Below the pieces are notes generated by a model. That model had not been told where the DNA came from, made no database searches, and saw only the letters and a list, made by a program, of their open reading frames with translations. 64,000 nt of DNA from Pseudoxanthomonas sp. PXM01 (GTDB taxonomy: Bacteria > Pseudomonadota > Gammaproteobacteria > Xanthomonadales > Xanthomonadaceae): the NCBI RefSeq assembly GCF_014851815.1, contig NZ_JACVAJ010000002.1:868001-932000 (forward strand), written 5' to 3'. This document shows positions 38,311 to 47,479 of this stretch, one piece after another. The position numbers and the translations under genes are program-made. Positions within the stretch are counted from its first letter, which is position 1, and every line of letters begins with the position of its first letter.

Positions 38311-38400
38311 CACCCGTCGCCCTGCGGCACGGCGACGGACGGATGCGCAGGCGATGCGGGGTGTGATAATGATGGGGCAAGAGGGGAGCCTGCCGTACCG

Positions 38401-40863
38401 ATGACCGCGACACGACCGCCAACGTCCGCTGCCGCGCCGACCACGATCGCTTCGTCGGCGTTGCCGCCGCGCGTGCGGCGCGTGCTGCAGAGCCTGTTCG
38501 ACCACATCGCCACCGATTTCGTCGCCGCGTTGAACGGCATGCTGGTGGAGTTCGAACAGCAACTGTTCAAGCAGGCCGAACAGGCCCGCAGCAACCACGC
38601 GCAGACGCAGGTCTTCGTGGACCTGCGCACGCTGCAGAAGAACCGGCTGGAACTGGTCCCGCAGTACATGTTCGCGCTGGAAGCGGAGCTGGCCGCGATC
38701 CGCAGTGCGCGGTCCAGCGGCGAACAGCCAGAGGTGCGGCTGGACTACCAGACGCTCACGCTGGTCGAGGACGCAGCGATGGACCAGGAGATCGTGCTGC
38801 GCGAAGTCGCGCGCCGGCACGAGCAGCGCGGCAACGCGCAGATCCTGATGCTGGGCCAGCGGTTCGGCGTCCTTGCCTGCAAACCGGCGTACGAGGCCGA
38901 GGCACTGCCGCTGGGACCCAACCGCCTCAGTCACCTGCTGAAAGATGCGGCCGCGTGCCTTGAACTGTCCATCGACGCGCAGCTGCTGCTGTACCGCAGC
39001 TTCGACCACAAGGTGATGTTGAATTACACCGAGTGGGCGAACACGGTGAACCAGTTCCTCGCCCGCGAAGGCATCCTGCCGGGTCTGGCCTACATGCCGC
39101 GGCGCGTGCGCAATCTCGAGGTCGTGCGCCCGCCGCGCGACGAAGCGGGTCCGGGACCGCGCCCGATGACCGGCTGGCAAAGCCAGGCCGGCGCGCACTG
39201 GGCGACGCTGACCCCCGAGCAGTTGCAGGCGGTCGCGGGTGCCTTGACCGGCACGCCGGCGGGCACCGGCCCGACCGCGGCGGGCGCCCCCGCCGCCACG
39301 CCGGAAACCGGAACGACCGCAGCGGCCGCGACACAGGACGCGGCCGGCTCGTTCGAGGTCCTGCAGAAACTGCTGTCCATCCGGCGCGGCGGCCTGCAGG
39401 CCGATGCGCTCGCCCGGGCGGGCGAGATCGACTCGATTGCCGCGGATACCGGGACGGGCTCCCGCGATGGCGCTGCCGCGGGCACGCCCGCGGGCGCGGC
39501 GGGCGACCACGCCGGTGGCGCTGGTCCGCAAGCCGGCGGCCACGCCCGTCGTCTGTTGCCCACGCCCGATGTCCTCTCCACACTGCAGGCCCTGCAGGCG
39601 GCACCGCTACCCGTGCGCACGCCGGATCAGCCACGCCGCACCGTCGCCGACCTGCAACAGCTCATGCTGTCCGAGGTGCGCGCCAAACACGGCCCGGGCG
39701 CGGCGCTGGCCAGCGCGGATTCGGACACGTTCGAACTGCTCGACCTGCTGTACAACGAGATCGAGCGCGAAGTGCAGCACGATGCGCCGGCCGCCGACAT
39801 GCTGGTGCGGTTGCAGGTGCCGGTCGTGCAGGCCGCGTTGCGCGACCGCAACTTCTTCCTGCGTGCGCAGCATCCGGCGCGCGACCTGCTCAACACGGTC
39901 GCCGAATCCGGCGCGACCTGGCTGGGCGATGACGATGTGGATCCGCATCTCGTCCAGCGCCTGCACAAGGCGGTCGAAACCGTCGTCGAGACCTACGAGG
40001 GCGACGAGGCCGTCTTCGAGGACGCCAACCGCGACGTGCAGCAACACCTGCAGGCGGCGGCGCGCAAGGCCGAACTGGCCGAACGCCGGCAGATCGAGGC
40101 CGCGCGCGGCAAGGACCGGCTGGAGATCGCCAAACAGAAGGCCGCCGATACCATCGAATCGGCGATGGCCGAGGCCAAGCCGCAGAAATTCGTGCAGGCG
40201 CTGCTCAGCCAGGCGTGGGCCGACGTGCTCACGCTTACCCAGCTGCGCAACGGCGAGTCGTCCACCGAATGGGCCGACCAGCTGCAGACCACGCTGGAAA
40301 TCATCGCCGCCACGACCTCCTCGCAGTCCGCCAGCCCGGAGCTGGCCGGCAAGATCGAGAAGTCGCTGGTGCAGGTGGGCTACCACGAGGACGAAGCCGC
40401 CGCGATCTCGCGCCGCCTGTCCAGCGCCGAGGAAGACGAGACCACCTCGCGCACCGAGCTGACCGCACGCCTGAAGGCGCGCGCGCGCCTCGGTGGCCAG
40501 GGTGAGGTCAAGAAGAAGATCGCCCAACCTCGGACACCGCAGGAGCAGGAGTGCTACGACTACCTGCGCGGACTGCCGTTCGGCACGTGGTTCGAGTTCA
40601 CCCGCAACCAGCAGGGCGACGTGCAACGCCAGCGCCTGTCGTGGTTCAGTCCGGTCACCGGCAATGCGCTGTTCGTCAACCAGCGCGGCCAGCGCGTGGG
40701 CGAGCATTCGCTGGACACGCTGGCGCACCTGATGGCCAAGGGCCAGGCGCAGGTCGTCACCGAGGACCGCGGTCGCCTGATCGACCGCGCCTGGAACGCC
40801 ACCCTCAACGCGCTGCGCAGCCTGACCGGCCGCAGCGGCGAACCCGCAGGAGACGCCGCATGA
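38401..40863 (+). CDS. DUF1631 family protein
   Basis: 820-residue soluble protein of unknown function. The N-terminus (about residues 20-230) matches DUF1631, with VRRVLQSLFDHIATDFVAAL. A low-complexity Ala/Gly/Pro/Thr linker (about 275-400; e.g. AGTGPTAAGAPAATPETGTT) separates it from a long helical C-terminal half with DFxxRxxHPAxxxLN-like NFFLRAQHPARDLLNTVAE and a final DUF1631-type domain with FTRNQQGDVQRQRLSWFSPV. A possible extended -10 (TGTGATAAT, ending at 38370) lies upstream. Its stop overlaps the start of the PilZ gene, which suggests a link to c-di-GMP signalling. Function is otherwise not inferred. Confidence 0.85.
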   Translation: MTATRPPTSAAAPTTIASSALPPRVRRVLQSLFDHIATDFVAALNGMLVEFEQQLFKQAEQARSNHAQTQVFVDLRTLQKNRLELVPQYMFALEAELAAIRSARSSGEQPEVRLDYQTLTLVEDAAMDQEIVLREVARRHEQRGNAQILMLGQRFGVLACKPAYEAEALPLGPNRLSHLLKDAAACLELSIDAQLLLYRSFDHKVMLNYTEWANTVNQFLAREGILPGLAYMPRRVRNLEVVRPPRDEAGPGPRPMTGWQSQAGAHWATLTPEQLQAVAGALTGTPAGTGPTAAGAPAATPETGTTAAAATQDAAGSFEVLQKLLSIRRGGLQADALARAGEIDSIAADTGTGSRDGAAAGTPAGAAGDHAGGAGPQAGGHARRLLPTPDVLSTLQALQAAPLPVRTPDQPRRTVADLQQLMLSEVRAKHGPGAALASADSDTFELLDLLYNEIEREVQHDAPAADMLVRLQVPVVQAALRDRNFFLRAQHPARDLLNTVAESGATWLGDDDVDPHLVQRLHKAVETVVETYEGDEAVFEDANRDVQQHLQAAARKAELAERRQIEAARGKDRLEIAKQKAADTIESAMAEAKPQKFVQALLSQAWADVLTLTQLRNGESSTEWADQLQTTLEIIAATTSSQSASPELAGKIEKSLVQVGYHEDEAAAISRRLSSAEEDETTSRTELTARLKARARLGGQGEVKKKIAQPRTPQEQECYDYLRGLPFGTWFEFTRNQQGDVQRQRLSWFSPVTGNALFVNQRGQRVGEHSLDTLAHLMAKGQAQVVTEDRGRLIDRAWNATLNALRSLTGRSGEPAGDAA

Positions 40864-41207
40864 TGCGCGAGTTCCGCCGCGCCCGCCGGCGCGCCGTGCC
40901 CAAGCCGGTCCCGGTGTTCGACCTGATGACCGAACAGGTCATCGGCCGACTGGGCAATCTCTCCGAGTCGGGCATGCTGCTGGTCGCGACCGAACCGGTG
41001 GTGGATGACGCGCTGTACCAGTTGCGCTTCCATCTGCAGGACGCGCGCGGCCAGGACCTGCCGATCGACGTCGGCGCACACCTGGTCTGGTCCGCGGCAG
41101 CGAACACGCCCGGACAGGCCTTCGCCGGCCTGCGTTTCCTGACCATCGACCGCGAGCCGCTGGAACGCCTGCGCAACTGGGTGAACGCCGGCCCCGAGGC
41201 CGAATAA
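40860..41207 (+). CDS. PilZ domain protein
   Basis: 115-residue single-domain protein that can bind cyclic di-GMP. The two family motifs are present: an Arg-rich N-terminal patch (RRARRR) and NLSESGM, matching D/NxSxxG. Start chosen at the first of two adjacent ATGs (40860), which overlaps the DUF1631 stop as ATGA and has GGAG seven bases upstream. The second ATG would shorten it by one residue. The coupled pair probably forms a c-di-GMP-responsive unit whose output is carried by the DUF1631 protein; this is an inference from context. Confidence 0.88.
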   Translation: MMREFRRARRRAVPKPVPVFDLMTEQVIGRLGNLSESGMLLVATEPVVDDALYQLRFHLQDARGQDLPIDVGAHLVWSAAANTPGQAFAGLRFLTIDREPLERLRNWVNAGPEAE

Positions 41208-41286
41208 CGCGCAAGGCGCCAGGCTGCGCAACGCCCGCCCGTGACGATTGCGGCAAAATGGCGGTTCTCCCGCACGAGCCGCCGCC

Positions 41287-42627
<1,341 letters not shown>

Positions 42628-42799
42628 CCGCAGTCCGAGTGATCGACCAGCACGTGGCGTCGCAACGCAGATCCATCGACTGCTCGCGCTGATGGACTGA
42701 TATGCTCCGGCGGTGCCGCCTGCAGGAGCGGCAGGGGTGTCCGGAGCGCGGGGAGCGCACACCGGACATGGCGTATCCGTCCTGCCGTTCTCACTTGCC

Positions 42800-44983
42800 A
42801 TGGAAGTCGAGTCGATGCCGCCTGCTGCGTCCGCGTCAACCGTTGCCGCCTCTTCATCGCCAGACGACTCGCCGGCCCATCTCCTGCAGGCGCTGCCCCC
42901 TGGCTCGATTCCGAACCCCGCCATCAAGCCGCTGTACACCGTCGCGCTGTGGCTGGTCGCGCTGCTCTCGTGCCTGATGCCCGTACTGTATCTGGGGCTG
43001 GTGATCGGCCTGGCATCGCTGGGCTATCACTACTACGCCGACTGGGCACCCCGCGGGCACTTCAACCTGCTGGTGCTGCTGGCCTGGATCACGCCGGGAT
43101 TCACGATCGGCGTGATGATCCTGTTCCTGCTCAAACCCCTGTTCGCGCCCCGCACGCCGGAGCCCGACGCCGTGGTGCTGTCGCCGCAGGACGACGCGCA
43201 GTTCACCGCTGCGGTCCATGCGCTCAGTCGCGCCATCGGCATCCGGCCACCGAGCGAGATCCGTCTCAGCCACCAGGCAAATGCCTGGGTGCAGTTCAGT
43301 CCTGGGTTCGCAGGGCTGCTGGGCGGGCAGAAGACGCTGACCATCGGCCTGCCACTGGTTGCCGGCATGAGCGCACGCCAGCTGGTCGGCGTACTGGCCC
43401 ATGAGTTCGGGCACTTCGCACAACGTGGCGGCATGCGCGCCGCCGAACTCATCCACGGGGTCAACCGCTGGCTCGAATCGCGCGCCTACCATCCCGATGC
43501 GTGGGACGACCGCCTGCGCCGCTGGACCGAAGACGAAGGCAATGGTGGTTGGGTACAGCTGATCTGCGCCTTCACCCTGTGGTGCCTGTGGTTGACGCGC
43601 CTGCTGATGCGCGGCCTGTTCCACCTCAGCTTCCGCATGAGCCAGCGGCTCTCGCAGGAAATGGAGTTCGATGCCGACCGCTACGAGGCCCTCTTGGCGG
43701 GCAGCGACGGATTTGCCGACACTGCACTGCGGCTGCGTGCCCTCGCACGGTCGCTGCATGAGGTCGATCATCTCAACCGCAAGGTGTGGCGGGAGGGCAA
43801 GCTGGTTGGCGACCTGCCTGCGGCGGTGAGCCTGCGACTGGCGCAGTGGGGCGAAGAAGAGTGGCGCGCTGTCACGCTGCAGCTCGATGCTGACGACGAG
43901 ACGCGCTACTGGGATTCGCATCCCGCCGACCAAGCGCGCATCGCAAGCGCGCAGGCGCTCTCAGCAGCGGGGCTGTTCCGCGACGAGCGCCCAGCCGCTG
44001 CGCTTTTCGCCGACTTCCCAGCGTTGAGTCGACGCGTGACGGAGCACTTCTACCTGGCCATGGGACTGGAGTTCGATCCGCGCAACCTCGTGGACGGTGC
44101 GCAACTGCTCGGCGTTGACCGTCTCCCGGAGGCACTGGCGCAATCGTGGGATCGCTACACCAACGGCATGATCGGCAACGTGCCGCTGCTGGATCCATCG
44201 GCGGGAACGCACCTGCCGGTGTCTGCCTTCGACTGGCAAGGCTGTGTGGATGAGCTGCGTCGACGGGGACCGGACGCCAGCGGCCTCTGGCAGCGCCTCG
44301 ACAGGCGACGCGAGAAGGCCGCCTACTTGGCACTGTGGGTCGCGCTGATCGACCTGCAGGTCGACTTCGCCATGCCGGACGGATCGCCACCCGACGGGGC
44401 CCGGCTGCGGGAAGAGCACGCTGCCTGCCAATCGGGCGACACGCAGGACTGCACGCTGGCTTCGCGCATCCTGGCGGTGTTCGCGCGCCGCTTGCAACAC
44501 GCGGCCGCGTCGCTCGATGGCCCGTCGCGGGATGACGCCAAGGCACGCCTAGGGCTACTGCAACACCTGCATGACGCATGGCCGCGCCTGCAACGCGTGC
44601 TCGACGAGGGACAAGTCTGCCTGCGGCTGCATGGCGGCATGCGGGCAGACGACCCGGTGCTGCGTCACCATGTCGGTCGACTCGCCGACCGCTATCGCGA
44701 ACAGCTCGGGACGCTCCTTACCACTCTGGACGCCATCACACTTCCAGACGGCGAACCGGTGGGCCAACATCTCCGGCGGCGCTGCGGCCGGCTTTCCAGC
44801 GCTGGCAGCGACAACCTCCAGTTCATCCATGTCACCTCGCCGCTGGAAGATGCGTTCCTGCATATCTACCGGCTGCAGCTTGCCGAACTGGTGGAGATCG
44901 CCCAATCGGCGGAACAGCGGCACGGCATACGCCCGATCCGGCTTCTTGCACCGCGCCCGCGGACGAACGCGGCACTCGCATGA
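42800..44983 (+). CDS. M48 family membrane metallopeptidase
   Basis: About 728 residues. Two or more N-terminal transmembrane helices (LYTVALWLVALLSCLMPVLY and FNLLVLLAWITPGFTIGVMILFLL) are followed by an M48 peptidase domain with HEFGH near residue 200-204 and a downstream metal Glu/Asp region EMEFDADRYEA, then a further membrane segment before it. A large C-terminal region of about 400 residues with no recognised domain follows. This resembles HtpX/Ste24-like membrane proteases. The start is uncertain. ATG 42800 is used. ATG 42815 has GGAAG eight bases upstream, and an open GTG at 42713 would add 29 residues. The gap 42628-42799 shows no other gene. Confidence 0.86.
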   Translation: MEVESMPPAASASTVAASSSPDDSPAHLLQALPPGSIPNPAIKPLYTVALWLVALLSCLMPVLYLGLVIGLASLGYHYYADWAPRGHFNLLVLLAWITPGFTIGVMILFLLKPLFAPRTPEPDAVVLSPQDDAQFTAAVHALSRAIGIRPPSEIRLSHQANAWVQFSPGFAGLLGGQKTLTIGLPLVAGMSARQLVGVLAHEFGHFAQRGGMRAAELIHGVNRWLESRAYHPDAWDDRLRRWTEDEGNGGWVQLICAFTLWCLWLTRLLMRGLFHLSFRMSQRLSQEMEFDADRYEALLAGSDGFADTALRLRALARSLHEVDHLNRKVWREGKLVGDLPAAVSLRLAQWGEEEWRAVTLQLDADDETRYWDSHPADQARIASAQALSAAGLFRDERPAAALFADFPALSRRVTEHFYLAMGLEFDPRNLVDGAQLLGVDRLPEALAQSWDRYTNGMIGNVPLLDPSAGTHLPVSAFDWQGCVDELRRRGPDASGLWQRLDRRREKAAYLALWVALIDLQVDFAMPDGSPPDGARLREEHAACQSGDTQDCTLASRILAVFARRLQHAAASLDGPSRDDAKARLGLLQHLHDAWPRLQRVLDEGQVCLRLHGGMRADDPVLRHHVGRLADRYREQLGTLLTTLDAITLPDGEPVGQHLRRRCGRLSSAGSDNLQFIHVTSPLEDAFLHIYRLQLAELVEIAQSAEQRHGIRPIRLLAPRPRTNAALA

Positions 44984-45035
44984 GGGATGACGCGGCGCCA
45001 CACTGCCGCCACGGATCAGGCATGGGACTGCACGC

Positions 45036-45368
45036 ATGATGTTCATGATCGGCCAGGGCGAACGCGTGGTACCGGTGGGCGAACCCGAGCCGCAGCATTG
45101 CCCGCGCTGCGACCAGGAGCGCGACTTCCAGCCGCAGCTCGCCTACAAGTACGGCGAGTTCGACCTGCTGTTCGGGTTCGTCTACGGCAGGCGCTATCAA
45201 TTGGCTTGTCCGGAATGCAACCACGGCTGGCGGCTGGATCGACGGGAGGCCGAGCGACGCTACGGCAAGCCAGCGATCCCGTTCCGCCTGCGCTACGGCT
45301 TCGTCCTCCTGCTCGGCCTATTCGCGGCGCTCGGTGCGGCTTACGTGGCGAACGGGCCGCTGCCATGA
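45036..45368 (+). CDS. Zinc-ribbon membrane protein of unknown function
   Basis: 110 residues. Two CxxC pairs (CPRC at about residue 22 and CPEC at about 58) could form one zinc ribbon, and a single C-terminal transmembrane helix (RYGFVLLLGLFAALGAAYV) follows. So the ribbon would face the cytoplasm or periplasm from a membrane anchor. No family name is recognised. The stop overlaps the start of the MAPEG gene by four bases. The upstream M48 protease gene ends about 50 bases before, so the three may be one transcript. Confidence 0.75.
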   Translation: MMFMIGQGERVVPVGEPEPQHCPRCDQERDFQPQLAYKYGEFDLLFGFVYGRRYQLACPECNHGWRLDRREAERRYGKPAIPFRLRYGFVLLLGLFAALGAAYVANGPLP

Positions 45369-45796
45369 CGTCCCCCATCGCGCCCCTGGATACCGCCCTG
45401 CTGTTGCCGATGACGGCGCATGTCGCGCTCGCGGCGTTGCTCTACGTGCTACTGACCATCGCGCGTGCGCCCGCCATCTGGGGCATCGGCCGTCGCGCGG
45501 ACGGCAGCAACCCGTGGGCGACGGTAGAACCGCGCATCAGCGCCAACCTGTCCAACCAGTTCGAGTGGCCGCTGTTCTTCCACGTCGCTTGCATGCTGCT
45601 GATGGTGCTAGGCACCGGCACGACGGCCATGGTGCTGGCCTGGGTCTTCGTCGGTGGCCGCGTATTGCACAGTGGCATCCAGGTATTCACGACGAACGTG
45701 CGCCTGCGTGGCTTGGTGTTCACCGTGAACTTCCTCGCCGTGCTTGGTCTGTGGAGCCTGCTGTTGCAGGTCGCGCTTGAGCACGCGTCATGGTGA
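45365..45796 (+). CDS. MAPEG family membrane protein
   Basis: 143 residues with four hydrophobic segments (ALAALLYVLLTIARAP, FFHVACMLLMVLGTGTTAMVL, AWVFVGGRVLHSG, GLVFTVNFLAVLGLWSLLLQ). MAPEG proteins are membrane-associated eicosanoid/glutathione-metabolism-like proteins; in bacteria the substrate is unknown. Residues such as NxxNQFEWPLFFH and GGRVLHSGIQ fit the family, which contacts glutathione with an Arg/Asn-rich patch. Start ATG overlaps the zinc-ribbon stop as ATGA, and its end overlaps the next unknown gene by seven bases. Confidence 0.85.
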   Translation: MTSPIAPLDTALLLPMTAHVALAALLYVLLTIARAPAIWGIGRRADGSNPWATVEPRISANLSNQFEWPLFFHVACMLLMVLGTGTTAMVLAWVFVGGRVLHSGIQVFTTNVRLRGLVFTVNFLAVLGLWSLLLQVALEHASW

Positions 45797-46152
45797 CGAT
45801 CCGACAACACGGCGATGATCAAGCGCTGTTCGATATGGCTCGCTTCCTGGCGGATATCGACAGGTTTTTCAGTGTCGACAGCTGGGATATCAAAGTCCTC
45901 TGGTGTACTGGCGAGAACGCACTGGAGATCGAAGAGCGCAGCGCCTCTGGTCTGGTTCTGACCGATCACGCTTTCCGCGATCTGTATCGCGGCATCCACC
46001 AAACCATCGACGGTGAATTCATCGGGTTATCGAGCGGCCAGAAGGTGATCAAACTCAGCGCCTTCGACTCGACTTTCTGGGAGGTCTCCGGTCCACCCGA
46101 GTTCGAAGCGCACATGTTGTCCACATACGGCGCTTGGCGACCCCAGGCCTGA
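45790..46152 (+). CDS. Hypothetical protein of unknown function
   Basis: 120 residues, soluble, no signal peptide or membrane segment. It reads MVTIRQHGDDQALFDMARFL, and WDIKVLWCTGENALEIEER and GEFIGLSSGQKVIKL are the most distinctive stretches. I do not recognise a family. Codon use looks less GC-biased than that of neighbours (for example gat, gtt and tct codons), which hints at recent acquisition. It overlaps the MAPEG stop by seven bases, so it is translationally linked to that gene. Confidence 0.65.
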   Translation: MVTIRQHGDDQALFDMARFLADIDRFFSVDSWDIKVLWCTGENALEIEERSASGLVLTDHAFRDLYRGIHQTIDGEFIGLSSGQKVIKLSAFDSTFWEVSGPPEFEAHMLSTYGAWRPQA

Positions 46153-46207
46153 TGCTGCCGTCGCAATATCGAGCCCACCCTGACCGTCACCCCGGAGATT
46201 CCTCACG

Positions 46208-46603
46208 ATGTCGTCCTCCGACTACCTCCTCATCTCCCGCGGCCGGTGGGAAGAATCCGCCTCGAAAGAGGACGTGCAGGATGCCATCGACCGCTTCTAC
46301 GTCTGGTACGAGAAGGGTTTGGCCGACGGTGTGCTGAAGCCAGGCAGCCGGTTGGAGAATCGCGGCCGTCAGGTATCACGCAGTGGCATTACGGACGGTC
46401 CGTTCGCCGAGGCGAAGGAACTGGTCGGCGGCTACTGGTTCATCGTCGCCGACTCGCTCGATCACGCCGCACAGATCGCCGCGCAGAATCCCTGCCTCGC
46501 GTTCGGTCTGACGCTTGAGATCCGTCCACTGGAAGCCGCACGGGCACGCGCGGACGTCGCCACCAACGAAACGCCGGCCACCTGGCGTTCGCAAGAAGGC
46601 TGA
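46208..46603 (+). CDS. YCII-related domain protein
   Basis: 131 residues. The DGPF motif (ITDGPFAEAKELVGGYWFIVADS) is the hallmark of the YCII-related/DGPF family, which has a dimeric ferredoxin-like fold and unknown or varied catalysis; conserved charged residues in the pocket are partly present. GGAG lies ten bases before the ATG. The stop is seven bases before the GFA-type gene. Family members often sit near sigma-70 ECF genes, but none is present here. Confidence 0.85.
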   Translation: MSSSDYLLISRGRWEESASKEDVQDAIDRFYVWYEKGLADGVLKPGSRLENRGRQVSRSGITDGPFAEAKELVGGYWFIVADSLDHAAQIAAQNPCLAFGLTLEIRPLEAARARADVATNETPATWRSQEG

Positions 46604-46610
46604 CCTCGCC

Positions 46611-47048
46611 ATGGCGGCGACATCATCGCGACTGCACGGCGGCTGTCACTGCGGCGCGATCACCGTGGACTTCGCCACGTCCCTCGTCCCCGCCGACACG
46701 GCACCGCGCGCCTGCGATTGCAGCTTCTGCCGCGCGCATGGCGCCGCGTGGATATCGGACCCTGCGGGACAACTGGTCGTCCACGTGCTTCGTCCGGATG
46801 TTCTCCGCCGCTACCGCCAGGGATCGGAAGCCGCACAGTTCCTGCTCTGCAGCGACTGCGGCGTGCTGGTGGCCGTGGTGTTCGAAGAAGGCGAGCAACG
46901 CCATGCCGCCGTCAACGCGGGATGCCTGGACGCACGCGACGCCTTTGCGCCGGCCGTCGCCGCGTCACCCCAGGCGCTGGCGCCGGCCGAGAAAGTCGCA
47001 CGATGGCGTCAACTGTGGATCCACGACGTGCGCGTGGAGATCGCGTAG
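46611..47048 (+). CDS. GFA family aldehyde-activating-like protein
   Basis: 145 residues with three zinc-binding Cys groups: GGCHCGAITVDF near the N-terminus, CDCSFCRAHGAAW, and LLCSDCGVLV. This is the CENP-V/GFA fold, where relatives bind zinc and a few have been proposed to activate formaldehyde with glutathione. The catalytic assignment for the family is disputed, so only the fold is claimed. Its start lies seven bases after the YCII gene. Confidence 0.88.
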   Translation: MAATSSRLHGGCHCGAITVDFATSLVPADTAPRACDCSFCRAHGAAWISDPAGQLVVHVLRPDVLRRYRQGSEAAQFLLCSDCGVLVAVVFEEGEQRHAAVNAGCLDARDAFAPAVAASPQALAPAEKVARWRQLWIHDVRVEIA

Positions 47049-47479
47049 ACCGTCGTTGCGGCATCAGGCGGGTGAGCGAAGCAAAAAGCCAACATCGTCA
47101 TCCGTCGAAGCCCCACGGCTCCTCGTCGATCCGGCAGGCCGGGGTTCGCAGCTTCACCCGCAACCTGCAAAGACCCGGCAGCGAACCAGAAAGGTGCGGG
47201 CGCGGTGCACTGAAGTGAGATGACAAGGAAACTTTCCTCGCATCGCAAGGTATTTCCGTGAGCCGACGAGGAATGGTTGTTTGATTGCGAACCTCCCGGG
47301 GTCGGCGACAAGGCCATCCGCCTTGGCATCGCGCCTTTCTGGTTGGAGGTGTCGAAGAAAACATCCTTGCTGCCAAGGACCTGCGGTTCGGCCGCGAGGT
47401 GCCATCGGGTGACGACGAACCAACCGGGTGCAGCAGCGTGATCCGGAGGTCCGGAAGCGAGGAAAACTTCCTCGCCGCG
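47049..47479. other. Gene-poor 431-base region
   Basis: No convincing coding sequence is seen on either strand. Short open frames in it do not resemble known proteins and have no ribosome binding site. The region contains two similar hairpins: AGGAAACTTTCCT (47226-47238) and GCGAGGAA-AAC-TTCCTCGC (47457-47475), the second five bases beyond the pepP stop. It may be a decayed insert or a long 3' region. Confidence 0.5.
47457..47475 (-). repeat. Hairpin downstream of pepP
   Basis: GCGAGGAA (47457-47464), loop AAC, TTCCTCGC (47468-47475), a perfect 8-bp stem just past the pepP stop codon. No T-run follows on the minus strand, so it may be a 3'-end stability structure rather than a terminator. 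Confidence 0.45.

Noticed and set aside
35971-39543. Very long open frame on the minus strand (about 1190 codons) over rph, rdgB, hemW and DUF1631
   Set aside because: The plus strand carries recognised proteins here with strong motifs and good starts. The antisense frame is an effect of high GC and codon bias, with low-complexity Arg/Gln/Gly content and no family resemblance.
47098-47376. 92-codon minus-strand frame in the gene-poor region
   Set aside because: It has no ribosome binding site, odd composition and no recognised family, and is only one of several short frames there.
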